Positions 6,746 through 13,474 of a stretch of 16,157 nt of DNA are shown one piece after another. This stretch comes from Rhodospirillales bacterium. GTDB lineage: Bacteria; Pseudomonadota; Alphaproteobacteria; Rhodospirillales; UBA2165. The first letter of the stretch is position 1. Each line of letters begins with the position of its first letter. Location: positions 1 through 16,157 of the forward strand of contig JABMOP010000536.1 in assembly GCA_013204125.1 (NCBI GenBank), written 5' to 3'. The position numbers and the translations under genes were made by a program. The notes beneath the pieces are model-generated. The model had not been told where the DNA came from. It did no database searches and worked only from the letters and a program-made list of their open reading frames with translations.

Positions 6746-7984
6746 CTATTTTACCGGATCGACCAAGCTGCGCACGGCCCAAATTTTGCCTTCGGCCATG
6801 CCCATCAAATCCTTGGCGCATTGGCGGATTATCAGAGGGCCGGTGGTGGCATGTTGCGCGCCGGCCATAACATCGCGGACAAAGCGTTGCATGACGCCGC
6901 CCCGAAGCGCGCCGCCGCCGCCATAGGTGAAGGCAAGAGATGCGATATCGTTGGTGACGGCCGTTACATGGGCGAGCGCCAGGCGGATTAATGTATAGGC
7001 GCGGGTCGGGATCGGGCCGTCATTCGGTAGGATCGCTTCCATCTCGCGCCAGGCTTCGAAAACCAGCGCGCGCGCGGCGCGGAACTTGCCTTCCGCTTCG
7101 CCGTAGCGCACTTCGAAATTTTCGCCGCCGCCTTGGGTGTGGAGAAGCATCGGCCGCTTGCCGTCCATTCGCGCCAGCTTGGCAAGTTCATCCAATAGCC
7201 GGCGCCCCGTGCCGAGGGCAAAGCCCGTATGACCAATGGCGCCCTGCGCCCAGATGCCAAGCTTGTAGAGATCGCCACCTTGGTTGGGCGTTTTTTGCAT
7301 CTGGATATGGGTGAAATCTTCGGGCACGAACACATCTTCAATTGAATAATCGATGCTGCCGGTGGCGCGAAGGCCGAGCACGTCCCAATTTTCTTTTAAA
7401 TTCGCCGCGCCCACCGGGACCAGGAATATCCGAAATTCCGGCTCGCCGGTTCCTGGGTCAATGCGCGGCTCGCCACCATCGAACACGATGCCGCCGGTGT
7501 GAATGTATTGGGCGTGGTGGATGCCGCTGGCGTAGGACCAGTTGCCGGTCAGCCGGAAACCGCCCTTTTCGATATTTGCGCGGCCAAGGGGCGCGCCGTG
7601 GCCGGCGATGACGGTGAGTTTGTCGCCGCCGAATAATTCTGTGGCGGTCGAGAGCGGCGTATAGGCGGCGCCGGTGCTGGTGCTCAATTGCGACGCCATC
7701 AAGACCCAGCCGGTGGAGCCATCGGCGTAACACAGAGCTTCGATGACTTTAAGGCTGGCCACCGGCCATAATTCAGCGCCGCCAAACTGGCGCGGCACCC
7801 ACATGCGCATCAGCCCGGCATCATAAAGCGCGGCAATGGTGCCATCGGTTAATCGGCCAAGCGCCTCGCCCTTTTCCGCTTCACTACCCAGGAGCGCCTC
7901 AAGAGATTTGGCTCTTTCCATCAGCCCGAGCGGGTCGCCGAAGCTATCGTTCTCTTGGGTTGCGGTGATGGCGGCGGCTTTCAT
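6746..7984 (-). CDS. Acyl-CoA dehydrogenase-fold flavin monooxygenase (group D, HsaA/HpaB-like) or acyl-CoA dehydrogenase
   Basis: A 412-residue protein of the acyl-CoA dehydrogenase superfamily. N-terminal helices lead to WVPRQFGGAE (62-71) and ADGSTGWVLM (87-96). The middle beta domain has FRLTGNWSYASGIHHAQY (143-160), a pattern typical of the reduced-flavin monooxygenases of this fold such as HsaA, followed by LGLRATGSIDYSIEDVFVPEDF (203-224). The C-terminal helical domain has FTYGGGGALRGG (352-363) and RDVMAGAQH (370-378). Group D enzymes hydroxylate aromatics using FMNH2 or FADH2 from a separate reductase. No flavin reductase gene is visible here, so a shared reductase elsewhere, or a true dehydrogenase, remains possible. 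The ATG at 7984 follows GGGAGG; the frame runs on upstream but that part overlaps the preceding amidohydrolase gene and has no family similarity. It lies 29 bp downstream of that gene. Confidence 0.84.
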   Translation of the reverse strand: MKAAAITATQENDSFGDPLGLMERAKSLEALLGSEAEKGEALGRLTDGTIAALYDAGLMRMWVPRQFGGAELWPVASLKVIEALCYADGSTGWVLMASQLSTSTGAAYTPLSTATELFGGDKLTVIAGHGAPLGRANIEKGGFRLTGNWSYASGIHHAQYIHTGGIVFDGGEPRIDPGTGEPEFRIFLVPVGAANLKENWDVLGLRATGSIDYSIEDVFVPEDFTHIQMQKTPNQGGDLYKLGIWAQGAIGHTGFALGTGRRLLDELAKLARMDGKRPMLLHTQGGGENFEVRYGEAEGKFRAARALVFEAWREMEAILPNDGPIPTRAYTLIRLALAHVTAVTNDIASLAFTYGGGGALRGGVMQRFVRDVMAGAQHATTGPLIIRQCAKDLMGMAEGKIWAVRSLVDPVK

Positions 7985-8013
7985 ATCTGCCTCCCTTTTT
8001 TGATTTGGCCTTC

Positions 8014-8997
8014 CTAAAGCCCGAACACCTCCATCGCGGTGCCGCTCAATAGGGCATCGGTCTGGTCTTTGGGCAGCCCGCCGGCGAGGTCTTTCAAGCG
8101 CGAAACATCGCAGGGCATCGGGAAATCGGTGCCGAACATGATCTTGCCCGGCCCGGCGACTTCGAGGCATAAATTAAGTGCGCCTGGGTTATAGACGATG
8201 GAATCGTACCACATGCGATCAAGATAGCTCGATGGCGCATCGGTGATCGGCATCTTGGCCAAGGTTTCGACGCTGAAAAACAGATCGAGGCGCCCGGCGA
8301 CATAAGGCAAATAGCCGCCGCCATGGGACGCGATAATTTTGACGTTCTGGTATTTATCAAAAAATCCATCGACGATCATGCGCGCCAAAGCCAATGTGGT
8401 ATCGAACATAAAGCCAAGCCCCGGCAGCAAAATCCGTTCGCGCCCGAAATTGGCGTCCGGCGTGCCGAACGGCGCGGTCGGGTGAACCAGGACCGGAAAA
8501 TTCCGCCGGTCCAATTCGGCCCAGATCGGCGCGAACAACGGATCGACCAAATCACGGTCGTTGATATGCGCCGTCACCATGACGCCGATGGCGCCGGCCT
8601 CAATCGCGCGGTCTAATTCGATCAGCGCCAATTCCGGGTATTCCCACGGCAGGGAGGCAAACCAGCGGATGCGGTCCGGATACGCCGTTTGCCCGCCCGC
8701 CATTTCGTCATTGGAAAGCCGCGCCGTTTCCGCGCTGATTTCTTCGCCGCCCCAAAAGACATTGGGCGATGTCAGCGAGACAATGCCGATATCGATGCCT
8801 TGTTCGTCCTGGGCTTTGACGCGGAGGTCATAATCGAAGGCTTCGACTTCCAAGGCGCAGGCGGCGGCGCCTTTTTCCATCAGATAATCGCGGCCGTCGG
8901 GCTGCACTTTGGTGTCGTAATTGGGCGCACCGTGCTTGGACAGCATATCCCGCCATGCATTGCCGAACATATGGGTATGAATATCGATAACGGTCAT
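8014..8997 (-). CDS. ACMSD-like amidohydrolase/decarboxylase, first gene of the leftward block
   Basis: A 327-residue amidohydrolase-2 family protein with an intact metal site: H7 and H9 in VIDIHTHMF, H172 in VLVHPTAPFG, H225 in ASHGGGYLPYVAGR and D291 in MFGTDFPMP. It is ACMSD-like and close to the 5248-6231 protein in length and in several blocks, but with a different stretch around 20-55 and a different DFPMPCD versus DYPHN loop after the catalytic Asp. That suggests related reactions on different substrates. The ribosome binding site AAGGGGAA lies before the ATG. It heads the leftward gene series and faces the lectin-fold-like gene across a 90-bp divergent spacer, which should contain the main promoter of the block. 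Confidence 0.89.
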   Translation of the reverse strand: MTVIDIHTHMFGNAWRDMLSKHGAPNYDTKVQPDGRDYLMEKGAAACALEVEAFDYDLRVKAQDEQGIDIGIVSLTSPNVFWGGEEISAETARLSNDEMAGGQTAYPDRIRWFASLPWEYPELALIELDRAIEAGAIGVMVTAHINDRDLVDPLFAPIWAELDRRNFPVLVHPTAPFGTPDANFGRERILLPGLGFMFDTTLALARMIVDGFFDKYQNVKIIASHGGGYLPYVAGRLDLFFSVETLAKMPITDAPSSYLDRMWYDSIVYNPGALNLCLEVAGPGKIMFGTDFPMPCDVSRLKDLAGGLPKDQTDALLSGTAMEVFGL

Positions 8998-9087
8998 GGG
9001 TATTCCCCTTGATGGTTGCCAGCTTGCGGCTTTTGCTTATTCAGGTTTCTATATCCCTTAAGAACTCATATGTGAGGGGGAATTTCA
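8998..9087. promoter_or_regulatory. Divergent promoter region (inferred)
   Basis: Ninety bases separate two diverging starts (8997 leftward, 9088 rightward), so promoters for both directions should lie here. GAGGGG (9074-9079) is the ribosome binding site of the rightward gene and AAGGGGAA that of the leftward one. TTGCGG and TTGCTT occur at 9024 and 9033 and TATATC at 9050, but the spacings of 20 and 11 bp fit poorly, so no box is called. Confidence 0.5.
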
Positions 9088-9705
9088 ATGGCCGAATTTG
9101 CACTAACCACTATCGACGGGCTGAGCCCTAACGATGTGATCCCAAGCGCTGCCAACCATGACGGCAAGGACGCGGTGCGCCTGGTGCTGACACCGGACGC
9201 CGAAACCCCCGATTGTCCGACCTTCGCTCAGCTAGATGGCGTCACTTTTCATAACGGCGTCATCGAAGTGGAAGTCGCCGGCGATACGGTTCCGGACGCG
9301 CCGCCCGCCGCCCGTGGTTTCATCGGCATCGCCTTTCGCATCCAAGACGATCTTTCTAAATTTGAAGGCATTTATATCCGTCCCAAAAACGGCCGGGCGG
9401 GCGATCAATTGCGGCGCAACAGGTCGTGCCAGTATTTTTCCTATCCCGATTATAAATTCGATCATTTGCGCGAAACAGCGGCAGGGGAATATGAATCCTA
9501 CGTCGATCTGGTGCCGGGCAAGTGGACCAAAATGCGCATCGAAGTGGACGGGATAAAAGCGCAGCTTTTTGTCGGCGATGTCGATCAGCCGACATTGGTG
9601 GTGGGTGATCTAAAACATGGGCCTAATATGGAAGGCGGCATCGGCCTGTATATCGATAACGGCACGGAAGGATTTTTCAGAAATCTTCGGGTGACGGAAA
9701 CTTAA
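9088..9705 (+). CDS. Cytosolic concanavalin A-like/LamG-like beta-sandwich protein, function unknown
   Basis: A 205-residue protein with the alternating beta pattern of concanavalin A-like lectin/glucanase (LamG or DUF1080-like) domains: GVIEVEVAGD (57-66), RGFIGIAFRIQDD (76-88), FEGIYIRPKNGR (92-103), GKWTKMRIEVDG (144-155), AQLFVGD (158-164) and GGIGLYIDNGTEGFFRNLRV (183-202). There is no signal peptide, so it is probably cytosolic, which is odd for a fold often used on extracellular sugars. No catalytic residues can be named. The ATG at 9088 follows GAGGGG at 9074-9079. It diverges from the ACMSD-like gene and converges on the VOC gene, the two stop codons sharing the TTAA at 9702-9705. 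A binding or accessory role in the pathway is possible but not shown. Confidence 0.75.
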   Translation: MAEFALTTIDGLSPNDVIPSAANHDGKDAVRLVLTPDAETPDCPTFAQLDGVTFHNGVIEVEVAGDTVPDAPPAARGFIGIAFRIQDDLSKFEGIYIRPKNGRAGDQLRRNRSCQYFSYPDYKFDHLRETAAGEYESYVDLVPGKWTKMRIEVDGIKAQLFVGDVDQPTLVVGDLKHGPNMEGGIGLYIDNGTEGFFRNLRVTET

Positions 9706-10544
9706 GGCGATATCACCAGCTTCGTATCTGAAAACTCGGCGATCCGGCCTTCGAAACCGCCGACCAGGATGCCGAACCAGACCGCCTGGCCGAGACCGGT
9801 GGCGGCGCGGGGGATGATGATTTCCGTATCGCCGTGAATTTTCCGGTAATCGCCTCGGGCGGTCACATCCAGCCCTTCGGCGTTTTCCGCAAAGGCAACG
9901 AGCGGCGCAAATTCCGGCACGTCGAGGATGAAAAGCGCCGGCATTATTCGGGCCGCTTCGTTAGGGGATGCTTCGGCGACCAACTCTCCTTTCCGCCGCC
10001 ACATATCTTCGATGGTTGTGGTATCCGCGTTTGGGCCATCGGCAAATGTTTCGATCATTGCTTGCAAGGTTAATTCTGCGTCCGCTGCATCGCGCCCGTC
10101 CGGTGCCCGCGTGGTCAGCGATATTTCCAGCGGATAGCCGTTGGGGTCGCGGAAATAGAGGGAGCGAATGACCTCGTGCTGCACTTCTTCAGAAATTTTG
10201 ACGCCCTTGGCTTCGAGCCGCGCTTTCCAATCCTCTAATTCTTCTTCGCTTTCCACCGTCCATGATGTGTGCCGCGCCATGCCAAGATAGCCGCGCGGCC
10301 CGGCGGGCTCGGCCATTTCTTCGGTGCCGATGTAATAGAAAAAGGCGATGGCGGAATTTTCCCCGGCTTCGAAAAAGAAATGCACGAAATCGGGATGAAC
10401 GTCCCGGCCCCAGCCCTTGGCAGTAATTGCGTGGATCGGCTTCAAGCCCATCACGTCCCGGTAAAATTCAACCGTTTCCTTGGGCTTCCAGGTCGGAAAC
10501 GCGGTGTGGTGAACGCCGTGCAGCTTAGGGTTCAAATCGGTCAT
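9702..10544 (-). CDS. VOC-family protein (extradiol dioxygenase/glyoxalase-like) with a C-terminal extension
   Basis: A 280-residue protein. Residues about 8-145 form a vicinal oxygen chelate domain: HGVHHTAF (9-16), ETVEFYRDVMGLKP (23-36), ARHTSWTV (90-97) and YFRDPNGYPLEIS (130-142). H12 or H13, H92 and E140 are candidate metal ligands in the 2-His-1-Glu arrangement used by extradiol dioxygenases and other VOC enzymes. The remaining 130 residues, including ETFADGPNADTTTIEDMW (165-182) and a beta-rich tail, do not look like a clear second VOC module. The ATG at 10544 overlaps the TGA of the alpha/beta hydrolase as ATGA, and GGGAGG precedes it, so the two are translationally coupled. A longer frame to 10589 only overlaps the upstream gene. 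The reaction may be ring cleavage, isomerisation or lyase chemistry; it is the last gene of its operon. Confidence 0.82.
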   Translation of the reverse strand: MTDLNPKLHGVHHTAFPTWKPKETVEFYRDVMGLKPIHAITAKGWGRDVHPDFVHFFFEAGENSAIAFFYYIGTEEMAEPAGPRGYLGMARHTSWTVESEEELEDWKARLEAKGVKISEEVQHEVIRSLYFRDPNGYPLEISLTTRAPDGRDAADAELTLQAMIETFADGPNADTTTIEDMWRRKGELVAEASPNEAARIMPALFILDVPEFAPLVAFAENAEGLDVTARGDYRKIHGDTEIIIPRAATGLGQAVWFGILVGGFEGRIAEFSDTKLVISP

Positions 10545-11794
10545 CCTTGCCTCCCTTGGAGTGGGAACTTGTCTTTTAGCCAATCGCACAAAATACGCCC
10601 GGCATGATTGCGGCCCGGCTCGTCGCCTTCGTTTATCGGCCGCCCGTGGTGATCGCCGGGGACACGGCTGCGCATTTTATCGGAAGTTCCGAGCGCCCCG
10701 AACATCATATCCATATCGGCGGGGAACGAGGTGGTATCGCCGGTGTAATCGAGAAACAGGGTCGGGGCTTCGACACTGGGCGCGGTTTTCGCCATTTCGG
10801 CATTGGAGGTCAGCCCCGACCAAGTGGACAGCCACGCTTCGGGTGAACAGAGCCGCGCAAAACCGACATTGCCGTAATTGGAATTGAGCGGGTTCTTGCC
10901 CCAGACCGAGCCGTATTCGCGGTCCGACGGATCAATCGAGAGATCGTAATTGCGCAAATCCGCGTCGGTGCGCCAGATGTTCATCACCTGGTTCCAGGCG
11001 CCCTTGCGTTGGTCCTCTATATCGCCGCCGGCCTTGGCGCGCTTTCTCGCCGCCATGCGCTCGGCAATGAGGGCCTTGGCGGTTTCGTCCAGCCGCGTCA
11101 CGCGCGCCCGCTGGCCATTCCGGTATTTGCTTTGAAATTCCGCTGTGTAGGTGGCGCTTTCCGGTGGATCGCAAAATCCGTTCTCGGCAATGAACGGATC
11201 GAGCGCCGCATCGGATTTCAGCGGATCATCTTCGTCGGTGACCGAAGGGTCGATGGATTTTAGGAGCACGACCCCTTGGCCGGGATGGGGGGAGACATAG
11301 GCAAAGCCATCCGGCGGCGGCATATCGGCGCCGGCCAAATCGACGGCGCGGCCGCCCGGCGCATGGGCAAGACGGCGATCGGCGGCGCGCAGGGATTGTT
11401 GATTATAAAATGTATAAAGGCTGGCGCCGCCGGAATTGCCGAGCAGCACGACATTTTTGAAACCTTGTTGGCGCAGGAAAACCTGCCCCGCCGCCACATC
11501 GAGCAATGCGCGTTCGTGTTCGAGGCGCAAATCCGATCCGACGGCGCGGCTGGTCTGGGTCCAGGCGGCATATCCGGCTTCGACAATCGCCGGGATCAGG
11601 TAATGGGTGGCGAGAAATTCACGCGGGTGCATGATGCAGATTGCGGTGTCCGGTCGCCCCCGCCAATACAGAAATCCATTACACGCCGCGCCGTCATGGG
11701 TACGGAGCGGGTGGACGCCGACTTCCGTGCCGTCCGGCAGGCCGGTCATAGTCCATTGGGCATTGCGAAACCCGGCGGTCGGCGTATCTGACAT
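10541..11794 (-). CDS. Alpha/beta hydrolase with large internal insertion
   Basis: A 417-residue alpha/beta-hydrolase-fold protein. The nucleophile elbow is LLGNSGGASLYTFY (117-130), with S121 in G-x-S-x-G. An acid candidate is D349 or D353 in LFLDYTGDT, and the His candidate is H382 or H383 in PGDHHGRP. ICIMHPREF (52-60) may help form the oxyanion region. Residues about 150-340 form a long charged insertion, much larger than in ordinary esterases, which probably makes a cap domain over the active site. In this operon it could be a C-C bond hydrolase, a lactonase or a thioesterase releasing CoA; the sequence does not decide. The start lies five bases after the stop of the PaaA-like gene with no strong ribosome binding site, so translation probably depends on coupling. 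Its stop overlaps the VOC start. Confidence 0.8.
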   Translation of the reverse strand: MSDTPTAGFRNAQWTMTGLPDGTEVGVHPLRTHDGAACNGFLYWRGRPDTAICIMHPREFLATHYLIPAIVEAGYAAWTQTSRAVGSDLRLEHERALLDVAAGQVFLRQQGFKNVVLLGNSGGASLYTFYNQQSLRAADRRLAHAPGGRAVDLAGADMPPPDGFAYVSPHPGQGVVLLKSIDPSVTDEDDPLKSDAALDPFIAENGFCDPPESATYTAEFQSKYRNGQRARVTRLDETAKALIAERMAARKRAKAGGDIEDQRKGAWNQVMNIWRTDADLRNYDLSIDPSDREYGSVWGKNPLNSNYGNVGFARLCSPEAWLSTWSGLTSNAEMAKTAPSVEAPTLFLDYTGDTTSFPADMDMMFGALGTSDKMRSRVPGDHHGRPINEGDEPGRNHAGRILCDWLKDKFPLQGRQG

Positions 11795-11799
11795 GTCGG

Positions 11800-12516
11800 C
11801 TAGATCGAATTCAAATCGTATGCGGGCAATTTGAGGCCAAGCTTGCCTTCGACAATATCACCGGCGCGTTTCACATAATCGGCGCGCATTTCTTCGTTGC
11901 TCCGTTTCTTGATGCCCCATTTCCGGTAAATCTCGTTATTCTTGGATTTGGAGCGTCCAAAAAACGGCGGGATGAAGGGAAAGATGATGTTGATATGGCC
12001 CTGCACCAATTCCTTACCCTGGTCCGTAGCGCAGATATCGGTGGTGAAATTTTCGCCAAATTCGGCGTGAAAATGTTCTTCCGGCATGGTCATGCGGGCA
12101 AGATTGCGAAGCGGGTGGAACGAACATTGAACCAGATCTTCGACCTGAATTATTTCCGCTAGATCACCGAGCATCTTGATAACGCAAAATTCTTCCCAGG
12201 TTTTCATTTCGTAATTCATGATCGAGAGCGGTGATTTTGCAGTCATTTCCGGCAGCATCAATTCATCGGCGACACCCATTTCCCGGCCCAATTCGAAAAA
12301 GCGGTAATGATGGCCGTATTCTTCCATGACCACCCGGCAAGTCAGCCATTTGGCGTAAGGATCGGGCGCCATGGCGATCGCCGGTTCGTCATAGACACGC
12401 GATCCATAAAGCTCGTTGATGGCGTGGCTGATGACGATCTTGCGGCAGGCATCACGGTATTCTTCGGGCTGCTCGCGCCATTCTTCGATGGTCTCTATCT
12501 GTTTAATCTCGCTCAT
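11800..12516 (-). CDS. PaaA-like diiron oxygenase (phenylacetyl-CoA epoxidase catalytic subunit family)
   Basis: A 238-residue ferritin-like diiron protein of the PaaA_PaaC family. Compared from memory with E. coli PaaA, it keeps the ordered ligand set: E35 in INELYG, E66-x-x-H69 in EEYGHH, D118 in KMLGDLAEI and E147-x-x-H150 in EEHFH. It also keeps landmarks such as IMNYEMKTW (99-107) and W200-G-I-K followed by N207-E. PaaC homologues lack these ligands, so this is the catalytic type. PaaA epoxidises the ring of phenylacetyl-CoA within PaaABC with PaaE as reductase. This protein is about 70 residues shorter, missing PaaA's C-terminal tail, and no PaaB, PaaC or PaaD gene is nearby. It follows the SDR gene by 10 bp with a strong GAGGGGG site. 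The divergent CoA ligase supports a CoA-ester substrate. Confidence 0.87.
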   Translation of the reverse strand: MSEIKQIETIEEWREQPEEYRDACRKIVISHAINELYGSRVYDEPAIAMAPDPYAKWLTCRVVMEEYGHHYRFFELGREMGVADELMLPEMTAKSPLSIMNYEMKTWEEFCVIKMLGDLAEIIQVEDLVQCSFHPLRNLARMTMPEEHFHAEFGENFTTDICATDQGKELVQGHINIIFPFIPPFFGRSKSKNNEIYRKWGIKKRSNEEMRADYVKRAGDIVEGKLGLKLPAYDLNSI

Positions 12517-12526
12517 AACTTCCCCC

Positions 12527-13474
12527 TCATATAATCGGATCGGTATCGAAGGCTTCTAAATCCGTTTCCAGCGATGCAAAGAGACCCCGGAATTTTTCAT
12601 CGAAATTGGAGTTCAATTCTTCGACCGTCCAATCTTCACCTGACCGCACGAGGGTGGCAACCGGCCTCGGCTGGCTGAACAAAAACACTTCACGTCCGCG
12701 CACACCGAATAGCTGGCCGGTCACATCCGTTGCGCCGTCCGAACAAAGATAGGAGACCAGCGTCGCCACGTGGCTGGGCGAAACCTTCATCGCCTTTTCC
12801 TTGTAATCCGCTTGGGCCTCGTTTGCGGGAACGATCATTTCGGTGACGCGGGAATGGGCGAAGGGCGCTACCAGATTGCAGGTGACGCCGCTTCGCGCCA
12901 TTTCCTGGGCGGTAATGCGGGAAAGGCCGAGCATCCCCGCCTTGGCGCTGCCGTAATTAGCTTGGCCGAAATTGCCATAGAGCCCGGCGGTGGAGCCAAT
13001 GTTGACGATGCGGCCCCAGTTATAGGCGGCGCCATCGCCGCGCTCGTCTTTGAATTGCTGGCGCATAATAGGGGTTGCCGCGTTTATCAGGTAATACGCC
13101 GCCGATAGATTATTGCGGACCACCAAATCCCAATCTTCCGGCGATCCTTTGAAGACCAAGCCATCGCGCAATATGGCGGCGCAATTGACGACGATATCGA
13201 GGCCGCCGAATTCGGAAACCGCCAATTCCACCATTTTTTGCGCAGCAATCGGGCTGGCCACGTTGTCGGTGAAGGCACGCGCATGTTCGCCCAAGGAATT
13301 GGCGACCCCTTCGGCCACCGAAGCATCTTCGCCGCTGCCGTCGATGCCGGTGCCGTTATCGGCGACGACCACCGAAGCGCCGGCGCTATGAAGCGCCGCC
13401 GCGATGGCTTCGCCGATGCCGCGCCCGGCGCCGGTGACGATGGCGACGCGGCCCGCTAGGATTTCGCGGCTCAT
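12527..13474 (-). CDS. Short-chain dehydrogenase/reductase, hydroxyacyl-CoA dehydrogenase-like (MFE-2 type)
   Basis: A 315-residue classical SDR. TGAGRGIG (14-21) is the nucleotide-binding motif, and D39 at the end of the second strand points to NAD(H). NCAA (97-100) stands in the place of NNAG. The catalytic set is S161 in NIGSTAG, Y174 and K178 in YGSAK. The C-terminal part (VRGREVFLFSQPRPVATLVR, 258-277) extends beyond a 250-residue SDR and resembles the dehydrogenase module of multifunctional enzyme type 2, which oxidises 3-hydroxyacyl-CoA thioesters. In this operon it would oxidise a hydroxylated or ring-opened CoA intermediate, or a dihydrodiol made after oxygenation. Its ATG overlaps the reductase stop as ATGA, and the PaaA-like start follows after 10 bp, so the three are one coupled unit. 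Confidence 0.88.
   Translation of the reverse strand: MSREILAGRVAIVTGAGRGIGEAIAAALHSAGASVVVADNGTGIDGSGEDASVAEGVANSLGEHARAFTDNVASPIAAQKMVELAVSEFGGLDIVVNCAAILRDGLVFKGSPEDWDLVVRNNLSAAYYLINAATPIMRQQFKDERGDGAAYNWGRIVNIGSTAGLYGNFGQANYGSAKAGMLGLSRITAQEMARSGVTCNLVAPFAHSRVTEMIVPANEAQADYKEKAMKVSPSHVATLVSYLCSDGATDVTGQLFGVRGREVFLFSQPRPVATLVRSGEDWTVEELNSNFDEKFRGLFASLETDLEAFDTDPII

Noticed and set aside
7985..8170. N-terminal extension of the flavin monooxygenase-like gene
   Set aside because: The extra 62 residues are Arg-rich, overlap the upstream amidohydrolase gene and lack similarity; ATG 7984 has a strong GGGAGG site.
10545..10589. 15-residue N-terminal extension of the VOC gene
   Set aside because: It overlaps the 3' end of the hydrolase; the ATGA overlap and GGGAGG support the start at 10544.
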